8,638 nt of DNA from an uncultured Clostridia bacterium (GTDB lineage: Bacteria > Bacillota > Clostridia > Oscillospirales > Acutalibacteraceae). The position numbers and the translations under genes were made by a program. Below are positions 1 through 5,575 of this stretch, one piece after another. Each line of letters starts with the position of its first letter. The stretch's first letter is position 1. The notes beneath the pieces are model-generated. The model was given only the letters and a program-made list of their open reading frames with translations. It had not been told where the DNA came from and did not search any database. Where the stretch lies: positions 1-8,638 of the forward strand of contig CANOFK010000035.1 in the NCBI GenBank assembly GCA_947565265.1, written 5' to 3'.

Positions 1-5
1 GAAAG

Positions 6-173
6 ATGGGAAGGCCCAAAATTGACAACCCGAAAGCCACACAGATCACGGTGCGGCTGGATGATGCAACGCTGGAAAAGCTGGACGAAAACGCGGCGTC
101 TCATCAGGAGTCCCGCGCAGCCTCACTGCGCCGGGGCATTGCGTGTGTCAATCAGGCCATTAAAAAAAAGTAG
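6..173 (+). CDS. Small ribbon-helix-helix (CopG-type) DNA-binding protein, 55 aa
   Basis: This short reading frame begins MGRPKIDNPKATQITVRLDD and ends in IKKK. The segment TQITVRLDDATLEKLDENA fits the strand plus first helix of a ribbon-helix-helix fold, and ESRAASLRRGIACVNQAI fits the second helix with its usual S/R-x-x-x-R-R-G-I pattern. Proteins opening with MGRPK are common among small clostridial RHH proteins, so ATG at position 6 is the likely start. The ribosome binding site is mostly outside the window, so a longer N-terminus cannot be excluded. RHH proteins bind operators as dimers and often act as autorepressors or as the DNA-binding half of toxin-antitoxin or mobile-element modules. 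No toxin family is recognisable next to it. Family is fairly sure; the regulatory target is unknown. Confidence 0.72.
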   Translation: MGRPKIDNPKATQITVRLDDATLEKLDENAASHQESRAASLRRGIACVNQAIKKK

Positions 174-209
174 GATGTTGGCCCTCCTGGAAAGACGTGC
201 CAACATCCT
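172..209 (-). terminator. Perfect 11-bp inverted repeat, terminator-like on the minus strand
   Basis: AGGATGTTGGC (172-182) and GCCAACATCCT (199-209) are perfectly complementary around a 16-nt loop. The left arm overlaps the stop codon of the RHH gene. On the plus strand the stem is followed by A residues, not T. Read on the minus strand it is followed by eight T residues (complement of 162-169), the order expected of a Rho-independent terminator. No minus-strand gene is visible to its right, so it may stop antisense transcripts, or act as an RNA 3'-end structure or protein-binding site instead. Confidence 0.4.
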
Positions 210-234
210 CAAAAAAACAAACCCGCAAGCGCAT

Positions 235-253
235 GGTTTGGCAAACCTATTAT
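235..253 (+). promoter_or_regulatory. 6-bp palindrome abutting a -10-like box, possible operator/promoter
   Basis: GGTTTG (235-240) and CAAACC (242-247) form a perfect inverted repeat with one central base. TATTAT (248-253), a -10-like hexamer, follows at once. No convincing -35 box lies 16-18 bases upstream. If the -10 is real, a protein on the palindrome would block the promoter of the gene at 290. The neighbouring RHH protein is a candidate binder, but this is inference. Confidence 0.3.
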
Positions 254-289
254 ACCAGCCTTGCGGATAAATTGCAAGGAGGAAGTTAT

Positions 290-535
290 ATGGGGAACGG
301 AGAGATCGACCGGGAATCCCTGGAACGGCTGTTTGAGGAACTGGGCGAACTTCACCGGCTGATACGGGCCGGTATGTCCACCCTGGCCGTGCTGGAGCGG
401 GGGGCGGAATCCCAAGAAATGGCCGACGCGCTGGGGGTTTTGGCCAGCTACCTGCAAAGCTTTGTGGGGGATGTAGGCACCCTGGCCCTGGCCGGCGGCC
501 GGCTGGTGCGGCAGGGCTGCCCGGCTGAAAATTAA
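290..535 (+). CDS. Hypothetical 81-aa helical protein
   Basis: I do not recognise the family. The start at 290 is chosen because AAGGAGG (276-282) sits seven bases upstream; an in-frame ATG at 197 has no such site and would overlap the upstream inverted repeat. The N-terminal half, from MGNGEIDRESLERLFEELG onward, is acidic with a spacing of leucines that suggests an amphipathic helix. The middle (ADALGVLASYLQSF) and the end (TLALAGGRLVRQG) also look helical. There is no signal peptide, membrane segment or cysteine motif, apart from one cysteine near the C-terminus. It follows the RHH gene in the same direction with a gap of about 116 nt, so the two may belong to one small mobile or regulatory module. 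Coding is supported by the ribosome binding site and GC-rich third positions. Confidence 0.68.
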   Translation: MGNGEIDRESLERLFEELGELHRLIRAGMSTLAVLERGAESQEMADALGVLASYLQSFVGDVGTLALAGGRLVRQGCPAEN

Positions 536-542
536 CAGAAAA

Positions 543-574
543 TTTACAGTTGGCCCCTCCTGTTGTGGTATGAT
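543..574 (+). promoter_or_regulatory. Probable extended -10 promoter of the triple-Nudix gene
   Basis: TATGAT (569-574) is preceded by TG one base away (566-567), giving an extended -10 element. A -35-like TTTACA lies at 543-548, but the 20-bp spacing is long; TTGGCC at 550-555 is too close. Extended -10 promoters tolerate poor -35 boxes. Transcription would begin near 581, leaving a leader of about 36 nt with AAGGAGG at 600-606. Confidence 0.5.
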
Positions 575-616
575 AAGAGTCTGACTCGAATCGGCCTGCA
601 AGGAGGGTTCCTTATT

Positions 617-1600
617 ATGGATTGTACAATTTCCACAGAGAATGCGGCGTTTAGCTACAAAGTTACCGGCGTATTGGTACATAACGGCCGGGTGCTGGGC
701 ATGAAGGACCAGGACGTCCCCGGCGACTCCTTCCACTATATGCCCGGCGGCCGGGTGAAACTGCATGAAACCATGGCGGATGCCCTGCGCCGGGAGTTTT
801 GGGAGGAACTGGGCATAGGGGTGCAGCCGGTGCGGCCCCTGTGGCTATGGGAGAGCAGCTTTGCCGGGCCGGGGGGCACGCCCTGGCATGAGCTGGCGGT
901 GGTTTTTGAAGTAGAGGCCGGCCCGCGGGAGTTGGAGCGGCTGCCCAGCCTGACAGAACCCTTTACCCGTAGGGACACAGACGGGAACACCCACTATTTC
1001 CGCTGGCTGGGCGGGGAGGAGGTCAACCGCGAAAACCTGTGCCCTGCTGTGCTGGGCCAGGCCCATCTGCGCCTGCCGGGGCAGTTTACGCTGGCGGCCA
1101 ACGGTGCCTGGCCGGGCAGCCTGATGGACTGCAAATGCCGCCGGGATGAGGGCCTGTTCAATTTCCGGGCGGCAGCGGTGATGGTGTACAACGGGCGGCT
1201 GCTGGCGATGAAGGAGGCGGATATCGCCCACTATTACCTGCCCGGTGGCCGGGTGCGCCTGCGGGAAACAACGGAGCAGGCGGTCCTTCGGGAACTGCGG
1301 GAGGAGTTGGACATCAGCGCCCGGGTGGTGCGGCCCCTGTGGCTGTGCGAGAGTTTTTTCAGCCTGGATGTGCCGGTCCACGAGATCGCCCTGTATTTTT
1401 TGGTGGAGCCGGATTGGGACGCCCTGCCCAGCCTGACGGAGGATTTCACGCTGACAGACACCGACGGGGACGAGCATTTGTTCCACTGGTTGGCTGGGGA
1501 TGAAGTGGCCGGGGCGGCGATCTACCCGCTGGCGCTCAAGGAGAGTTTCCCTAACCTGCCGGAAAGTCTGGTGCTGGTGACGGATGAGCGGGACCGGGCG
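617..1600 (+). repeat. Internal gene duplication: Nudix domains 1 and 2
   Basis: Residues 1-169 (617-1123) and 170 to about 328 (1124 to about 1600) are tandem copies. Copy 2 begins MDCK, matching the native start MDCT of copy 1, so the second copy appears to keep the start methionine of a once separate gene. Stretches such as GTGCGGCCCCTGTGGCT recur at the DNA level in both. No ribosome binding site precedes the internal ATG at 1124, so independent translation of copy 2 is unlikely. Confidence 0.8.
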
Positions 1601-2050
1601 GCCCGCCCCCAAAACCGCTGCCCGGCCAGCGCCACCTTTGGCAGCCCCCTGCCCGGCGCCGGGTACGTGGACCGCGAGGGGGCCTACCTGCTGGCCCTGG
1701 AAAGCGGCCTGCTGGCTGTGGTGGAAACGCCCAAAGGCTGGTTTCTCCCCGGCGGGGGCATAGAGCCGGGGGAGGGCCACGCCCAGTGCATCCGCCGCGA
1801 ATGCCTGGAGGAACTGGGCCGGGAGGCCACGCCGGGCGCCTACCTTGGCTGCGCCGATGCCTACTTGCAGCACCCCAGCATCCCCTTTTTTCATCCCATC
1901 TGCCACTTTTATACCGGCGCCCTGGGCCAGGCCCTTGCACCGCCCACCGAGCCCGGCCATACCCCGCGCTTGGTCCCGGCCAAAGACGCCGCCCAAGGCC
2001 TCTACCTGGAAACCCAGCGCTGGGCCGTGAAACGCCTCTTGGGGATGTAG
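617..2050 (+). CDS. Triple-domain Nudix hydrolase, 477 aa
   Basis: Nudix enzymes cleave nucleoside diphosphates linked to another group, using a metal held by the Nudix box (G-x5-E-x7-R-E-U-x-E-E-x-G-U). Three boxes are visible: residues 45-67 (G45, E51, R59-E60, E63-E64), 211-233 (G211, E217, R225-E226, E229-E230) and 380-402 (G380, E386, R394-E395, E398-E399). All keep the catalytic glutamates. Box 2 has Asp232 where Gly is usual and box 3 ends in Arg. Domains 1 and 2 match each other closely (RPLWLWES/RPLWLCES, LPSLTE-FT, DTDG, RWLGGEEV/HWLAGDEV). Domain 3 (from about residue 331, with YVDREGAYLLALE and WFLPGGGIEPGEG) is a different, MutT-like type. Single-domain relatives are about 150-170 aa, so this is a fusion. 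The start at 617 follows AAGGAGG at 600-606; an in-frame ATG at 563 lies upstream of the -10 box. The substrate cannot be told from sequence. Confidence 0.92.
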   Translation: MDCTISTENAAFSYKVTGVLVHNGRVLGMKDQDVPGDSFHYMPGGRVKLHETMADALRREFWEELGIGVQPVRPLWLWESSFAGPGGTPWHELAVVFEVEAGPRELERLPSLTEPFTRRDTDGNTHYFRWLGGEEVNRENLCPAVLGQAHLRLPGQFTLAANGAWPGSLMDCKCRRDEGLFNFRAAAVMVYNGRLLAMKEADIAHYYLPGGRVRLRETTEQAVLRELREELDISARVVRPLWLCESFFSLDVPVHEIALYFLVEPDWDALPSLTEDFTLTDTDGDEHLFHWLAGDEVAGAAIYPLALKESFPNLPESLVLVTDERDRAARPQNRCPASATFGSPLPGAGYVDREGAYLLALESGLLAVVETPKGWFLPGGGIEPGEGHAQCIRRECLEELGREATPGAYLGCADAYLQHPSIPFFHPICHFYTGALGQALAPPTEPGHTPRLVPAKDAAQGLYLETQRWAVKRLLGM

Positions 2051-2468
2051 CTTGGCCATCTTTGCGCCCCGCCGGGGGGTTCCTGCTTTTTTTGTTGGGG
2101 CTTTGCCCCAAACCCCACCAGGGGCGCTGCCCCTGGACCCCGCCAGCGCTGCGGCGCTGGACCCGCTATGTGGCCCCCCGCAAGGCGTAGGGGCATAGGG
2201 GGCGGCTGCGCCTTTATGGCTTTTATTGGCTTTATTTCTTCTTTCTTTTTTTGAAGGGCTTACATGGGGTGATGGGAAAGGCCGCGTGTTACGTTGGTAA
2301 GGGGCGATGTCGGGGCTTGTGGGCAAGGTTTGCAGGGGCCCAATACCGGCGAAACCGGTAGGCGTTTTGCCCCGTATTTCCCGCCGGGAAACCGGGCCTT
2401 GCAGGGCCGGGTGGTAAAAGGCCGGGGCTTGCGGGAGGGCGGGGAACACGCCCTCCCGTAACGCCCAC
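2051..2468. other. Gene-free, GC-rich, hairpin-dense intergenic stretch
   Basis: No frame here has both a ribosome binding site and a recognisable product. The stretch is packed with inverted repeats: 2095-2111 and 2118-2136 (listed separately), GGCG/CGCC at 2201-2212 followed by a T-rich run (2213-2255), TACCGG/CCGGTA at 2344-2360, TTTCCC/GGGAAA at 2377-2391, and CGGGAGGGCG/CGCCCTCCCG at 2432-2458 (10 bp, 7-nt loop). The hairpin at 2201-2212 with its T-rich tail may be the weak terminator of the Nudix gene. The rest resembles dispersed intergenic repeats rather than coding DNA. Confidence 0.6.
2095..2136. repeat. Pair of GGGGC-NNN-GCCCC triloop hairpins
   Basis: TTGGGGC-TTT-GCCCCAA (2095-2111, 7 bp) and CCAGGGGC-GCT-GCCCCTGG (2118-2136, 8 bp) stand almost side by side. 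Both share the core GGGGC/GCCCC with a three-base loop, while the outer base pairs differ but remain complementary. Hairpins with the same core or a close variant occur at 5463-5485 and 7032-7052. They look like members of one dispersed hairpin family. Confidence 0.65.
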
Positions 2469-2497
2469 TTGACTTTTTTGGCAGGATGTATTATTAT
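2469..2497 (+). promoter_or_regulatory. Sigma-A promoter of the murA-walJ-rlmH cluster
   Basis: TTGACT (2469-2474) and TATTAT (2492-2497) are each one base from consensus and are separated by exactly 17 bp. Transcription would start near 2504, giving a leader of about 72 nt before the TTG start of murA. The only in-frame ATG upstream (2486) lies before this start point, so it cannot be used from this promoter. Confidence 0.77.
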
Positions 2498-2575
2498 AGC
2501 ATAAAGTCCCAATACTACTGGTGTGGTCAAAAGTTAAATTCCCGGCCGCAAATTGCGCCGTTAGGATGTGTAATT

Positions 2576-3871
2576 TTGGATAAATATGTGATTCACGGAG
2601 GCCGCCGCCTGTGTGGCGAGGTCAATATAAACGGGGCGAAAAACGCCGCGGTGGCTATTCTGCCCGCCGTTATCCTGTCTGATTCCCCCTGCCGCATTGA
2701 AAACCTGCCGGATATTTCTGACGTGAAAGACGCCGCCCGCATTTTGGCGGAGATGGGCGCCGGCATCACCTACCCGGACCGGCACACCATGGACATCGAC
2801 CCCCGGCCCATTGAAACCCATATGGTGTGTGCCGATGTGGCCCGGAAAATGCGCGGTTCCTATTACTTTATCGGGGCGCTGCTGGGGCGCACCCGGCGGG
2901 CCTCGGTGCCCATGCCCGGCGGCTGCGATTTTGGCGTGCGCCCCATTGACCAGCACCTGAAGGGCTTTGAGGCCCTGGGGTGTGTGCACAGCCTGGACAA
3001 CGGCGGCATGATCTCGGTGTCCGCCCCCAACGACCTGCACGGGGCCCATATTTACCTGGACGTGGTTTCCGTGGGCGCCACCATGAACATCATGCTCACC
3101 GCCGTAAAGGCGCTGGGCGTTACGGTAATTGAAAACGCCGCCCGTGAGCCCCATGTGGTGGATCTAGCCAACTTCCTCAACACCATGGGCGCCGACATCC
3201 GGGGCGCGGGCACGGACACCATCAAGATACACGGGGTGCAGCAGTTGCGGGGCGTCACCTACGCCATTATCCCCGACCAGATCGAGGCGGGCACCTATAT
3301 GATGGCCGCCGCTGCCACCCACGGGGACATCACCGTGAAGAACGTGACCCCCAAGCATCTGGAGTCCATCTCCGCCAAGCTGGTGGAAATGGGCGTGACC
3401 GTGGAGGAGGGGGATGACAGCGTCCGGGTGTTCTGCGACCGGCAGTTGCGCAAGTGCAATGTAAAAACCTTGCCCCATCCGGGTTTCCCCACGGATATGC
3501 AGCCCCAGATCACCACCCTGCTGACCACGGCCGGGGGCATCAGCATGGTGACGGAGAGCATTTTCAGCGGCGGCCGTTTTAAGTATGTGGACGAGTTGCG
3601 GAATATGGGCGCCAAAATCACCGTAGAGGGCAGTTTGGCGGTGGTAGAGGGCGTACTGGCCCTGAAGGGCGCGCCGGTGCGGGCCCTGGACCTGCGGGCC
3701 GGCGTGGCCATGGTGCTGGCCGGGCTGATGGCCAGCGGCGTGACCCAGATAGAGAACATCCGGTTTATAGAGCGGGGCTACGAGAACATTGTGGACAAGC
3801 TGGCCGCCTTAGGGGCGGATATCCACCTGCAATCCACGCCGGAAGGCTACGCCCATTACCATGTGGGCTAA
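2576..3871 (+). CDS. murA: UDP-N-acetylglucosamine 1-carboxyvinyltransferase (MurA)
   Basis: MurA transfers enolpyruvate from phosphoenolpyruvate to UDP-GlcNAc, the first committed step of peptidoglycan synthesis, in the cytoplasm. The 431-residue product has the normal family length. The substrate-binding Lys22-Asn23 are in NGAKNAA. The catalytic cysteine, the residue fosfomycin attacks, is Cys117 in MPGGCDFGVRP. Arg122 and the RPIDQH motif follow, and the conserved aspartate is Asp307 in FPTDMQPQ. The family N-terminus MDKYVIHGG places the start at TTG 2576, with AGGA at 2563-2566 nine bases upstream. No in-frame ATG exists between the promoter and this point. A small GC hairpin (2543-2560) sits just before the ribosome binding site. 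One residue more than usual is seen around SGGRFKYVDEL. Many Firmicutes carry two MurA copies; which one this is cannot be decided here. Confidence 0.96.
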   Translation: MDKYVIHGGRRLCGEVNINGAKNAAVAILPAVILSDSPCRIENLPDISDVKDAARILAEMGAGITYPDRHTMDIDPRPIETHMVCADVARKMRGSYYFIGALLGRTRRASVPMPGGCDFGVRPIDQHLKGFEALGCVHSLDNGGMISVSAPNDLHGAHIYLDVVSVGATMNIMLTAVKALGVTVIENAAREPHVVDLANFLNTMGADIRGAGTDTIKIHGVQQLRGVTYAIIPDQIEAGTYMMAAAATHGDITVKNVTPKHLESISAKLVEMGVTVEEGDDSVRVFCDRQLRKCNVKTLPHPGFPTDMQPQITTLLTTAGGISMVTESIFSGGRFKYVDELRNMGAKITVEGSLAVVEGVLALKGAPVRALDLRAGVAMVLAGLMASGVTQIENIRFIERGYENIVDKLAALGADIHLQSTPEGYAHYHVG

Positions 3872-3903
3872 GCCCAGGTAGAATGCGGTTAAAAGAGGCA
3901 TCG

Positions 3904-3937
3904 GCCCCGCGGCGGTTCATCCGGGCGGGGCGGTTTT
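3904..3937 (+). terminator. Hairpin between murA and walJ, weak or partial terminator
   Basis: GCCCCGC (3904-3910) pairs with GCGGGGC (3925-3931) around a 14-nt loop, followed after GG by TTTT (3934-3937). The T run is short, so read-through into walJ is likely; no promoter is evident between it and walJ. It may lower rather than end transcription. Confidence 0.45.
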
Positions 3938-3954
3938 ATTGAGGAGGATGCGGC

Positions 3955-4737
3955 ATGGCAAGGCTCTGCCCGCTGTTTTCCGGCAGTTCCGGGAACAGCT
4001 ATTACATAGGCTCCCGCAGCGAGGGGGTGCTCATCGACGCGGGGGTTTCCTGCCGCCGGATAGAAGGCGTGCTGGGCCTTTGCGGCATAGCCCCCCAGGC
4101 GGTACGGGCCATCTTGGTGACCCACGAGCACACAGACCATACCAGCGGCATCCGGGTGCTGGCCAGAAAGTACGGCCTGCCCGTATACGGCAGCCCCGGC
4201 ACGCTGGAGGCCATTGCACCGGGGCTGGAGGGCGTAGAGCTGGTGGATATTTCCGGCGGCACGGCGCTGGCCGGTATGCAGGTACGGGCCTTCCCGGTGT
4301 CCCATGACTGCGCCCAGCCGGTGGGCTACCGCATAGACACCGCCGACGGCCGGAAGTTCTGCTTTGCCACGGACCTGGGCTGCCTTACCGGCATGGTAAA
4401 GGAACAGTTGCTGGGTTGCGACGCCGTGGTGCTGGAGTCCAACCACGATGTGGAGATGCTGCGCAACGGCCCCTACCCCGCCTACCTGAAACGCCGTATC
4501 CTCTCCAGCCACGGCCACCTGTCCAATGCCGCCTGTGCCGGCATCCTGCCGGGCCTGGCAGAGTCCGGGGTCAAGCGGTTCATTCTGGGCCACCTCAGCA
4601 GCGAAAACAACACCCCCCAGTTGGCCGCCCAGGCCGGCATAGCGGCCCTCACCCAGGCGGGCTATGTCCAGGAGGTAGACTACCTGCTGGAAACCGCGCC
4701 CCGGGAGAACACTAAGGGCAGGGCGGTGATCTTCTGA
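3955..4737 (+). CDS. walJ: WalJ/YycJ-family metallo-beta-lactamase-fold hydrolase, 260 aa
   Basis: The protein has the metal-binding pattern of the metallo-beta-lactamase fold: His57-x-His59-x-Asp61-His62 in THEHTDH, His117 in VSHDC, Asp140 in ATDLG and His213 in LGHLSSENN. The LxHLSxxNN ending and the start FSGSSGNS are typical of YycJ/WalJ proteins, which are cytoplasmic and have been linked to cell-wall control and DNA repair or replication; some members have been described as nucleases. The biochemical role of this one is inferred only. AGGAGG (3942-3947) lies seven bases before ATG. Its stop overlaps the start of rlmH by one base (TGATG), a sign of translational coupling. In many Firmicutes walJ sits in the walRK operon; here it is beside murA and rlmH, with no kinase gene in view. 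Confidence 0.9.
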   Translation: MARLCPLFSGSSGNSYYIGSRSEGVLIDAGVSCRRIEGVLGLCGIAPQAVRAILVTHEHTDHTSGIRVLARKYGLPVYGSPGTLEAIAPGLEGVELVDISGGTALAGMQVRAFPVSHDCAQPVGYRIDTADGRKFCFATDLGCLTGMVKEQLLGCDAVVLESNHDVEMLRNGPYPAYLKRRILSSHGHLSNAACAGILPGLAESGVKRFILGHLSSENNTPQLAAQAGIAALTQAGYVQEVDYLLETAPRENTKGRAVIF

Positions 4738-5207
4738 TGCTGGGCGTAGACCTGATCTGTGTAGGCAAGCTGCAAGAGCCCTTCTGGCAGGCGGCGGTGG
4801 GGGAATACGAAAAGCGCCTGGGAGGCCTTTGCCGGTTCCGGGTGGTGCAACTGCCGGAGGCCAAACTGCCCGCCGCCCCCTCGCCGGCCCAGGTAGCGGC
4901 GGCCTTAGAGAAAGAGGGCAAGGCCATTTTGCCCCGGCTGCGGGGGGCGGCCTACCCCCTGTGTATTGAGGGGAAACGCCTGGATTCCCCCGGCCTGGCC
5001 CGGCTTTTGGGGGATGCCATGCAGGCGCCGGGCAGCGTCAGCTTTGTCATCGGCAGTTCCCACGGGCTGGCCCCGGCGGTCAAGGCGGCCGGGACGGGCA
5101 TCTCCATGTCCCCCATGACCTTCCCCCACCAACTGGCCCGGGTGATGCTCTGCGAGCAGATCTACCGGGGCCTGCTGATCCTGCGGGGCTCCCCCTACCA
5201 CAAATAG
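4737..5207 (+). CDS. rlmH: 23S rRNA (pseudouridine1915-N3)-methyltransferase RlmH
   Basis: RlmH is a small SPOUT-class enzyme that uses S-adenosylmethionine to methylate pseudouridine 1915 in helix 69 of 23S rRNA, acting on assembled 70S ribosomes. The 156-residue product has the family length. The C-terminal knot region is well conserved: FVIGSSHGL (residues about 102-110), MTFPHQLARVMLCEQIYR and the end RGSPYHK. The usual Gly-Gly-Ser/Tyr variant reads Gly-Ser-Ser-His here. The ATG at 4737 overlaps the walJ TGA by one base and has only a weak GGGCGG-like site in the end of walJ, so its translation probably depends on walJ. It is the last gene of the cluster. Confidence 0.95.
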   Translation: MLGVDLICVGKLQEPFWQAAVGEYEKRLGGLCRFRVVQLPEAKLPAAPSPAQVAAALEKEGKAILPRLRGAAYPLCIEGKRLDSPGLARLLGDAMQAPGSVSFVIGSSHGLAPAVKAAGTGISMSPMTFPHQLARVMLCEQIYRGLLILRGSPYHK

Positions 5208-5208
5208 G

Positions 5209-5241
5209 CGGCAGGGGCGCGGGCCTGCCGGAAGGGGTTTT
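5209..5241 (+). terminator. Weak terminator after rlmH
   Basis: CGGCAGG (5209-5215) pairs with CCTGCCG (5224-5230), loop of eight. TTTT (5238-5241) comes only after seven further bases, so termination is probably inefficient. It begins directly after the rlmH stop codon. Confidence 0.45.
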
Positions 5242-5296
5242 GGCCATTTCAATATACAATAAAAAAGCAAAAAGAGAAAGCAAAAAAGTAAAAAGC

Positions 5297-5336
5297 AAAA
5301 AAAGAAAGCCCATACGCACAGCGCGTATGGGCTTTC
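5297..5336 (-). terminator. Strong minus-strand Rho-independent terminator of the PfoR-like gene
   Basis: GAAAGCCCATACGC (5304-5317) and GCGTATGGGCTTTC (5323-5336) pair perfectly over 14 bp around a 5-nt loop. Read on the minus strand, the stem is followed by seven T residues (complement of 5297-5303) and further T runs. It lies about 240 nt past the stop codon of the minus-strand gene at 5576, so that mRNA would carry a long 3' tail. The A-rich plus-strand run at 5261-5303 is the same T-rich tail seen from the other side. Confidence 0.78.
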
Positions 5337-5575
5337 CCCATCAGCATAACCAAAAAGTGTAAACACCCTCCGACGCTACTCGCGGGCAAAAACAGCCGGC
5401 AATACCGCCCCCGGTGCGCGTGGTCGGGAGTCCAGAGGGCCGCCGGCCCTTTGGCCGGGATTCTTAAGGGGCGGAGCCCCTTAAGCCGCCAGAGGCGACC
5501 GTTTAGCGCCGACCGAGCCAGCAGGCAAGACCGGAGCCCCTTAAGCCGCCGGAGGCCCTAGGCCCACGGCAAACC
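5337..5575. repeat. Gene-free repeat stretch between rlmH and the PfoR-like gene
   Basis: No gene is supported. CTTAAGGGGC-GGA-GCCCCTTAAG (5463-5485) is a perfect 10-bp triloop hairpin. A 24-nt sequence at 5473-5496, starting GGAGCCCCTTAAGCCGCC, recurs at 5533-5556 with a single difference, 60 bp apart. A 37-nt part (5494-5530, containing GCCGACCGAGCC) is related to 7090-7126, and GAGGGCCGCCGG at 5435-5446 is repeated at 7077-7088. These shared pieces suggest a dispersed intergenic element in the 3' tail of the minus-strand gene. Confidence 0.6.

Noticed and set aside
209..766. Minus-strand open frame that could have explained the terminator at 172-209
   Set aside because: It overlaps two better supported plus-strand genes, has no ribosome binding site, and its product shows no family signature.
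2165..2183. Similarity of CGCTATGTGGCCCCCCGCA to CGCTATGTTGCGCCGCGCA near 6808-6826
   Set aside because: The match is short and GC-rich, and the flanks do not align, so chance is a sufficient explanation.
2051..2468. Insertion sequence or transposon remnant
   Set aside because: I see no transposase fragment, no long terminal inverted repeats and no target duplication; only short hairpins are present.
845..2530. Long minus-strand open frame of 561 codons opposite the Nudix gene
   Set aside because: It is the GC-rich shadow of the Nudix gene. Its product is a Gln/Gly/Pro/His-rich string with no domain, it has no ribosome binding site, and it runs on through the hairpin-rich intergenic stretch.
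3889..4593. Minus-strand open frame of 234 codons opposite walJ
   Set aside because: It is opposite a protein with full metal-binding motifs, and its composition is that of a reverse-frame shadow.
5261..5303. A-rich run considered as a plus-strand promoter UP element or phase-variable tract
   Set aside because: No plus-strand promoter or gene follows. It is explained as the T-rich tail of the minus-strand terminator.
4905..5366. Minus-strand frame with a Phe/Leu-rich segment resembling a membrane helix
   Set aside because: The hydrophobic run is the complement of the A-rich terminator tail, and the rest is opposite rlmH.
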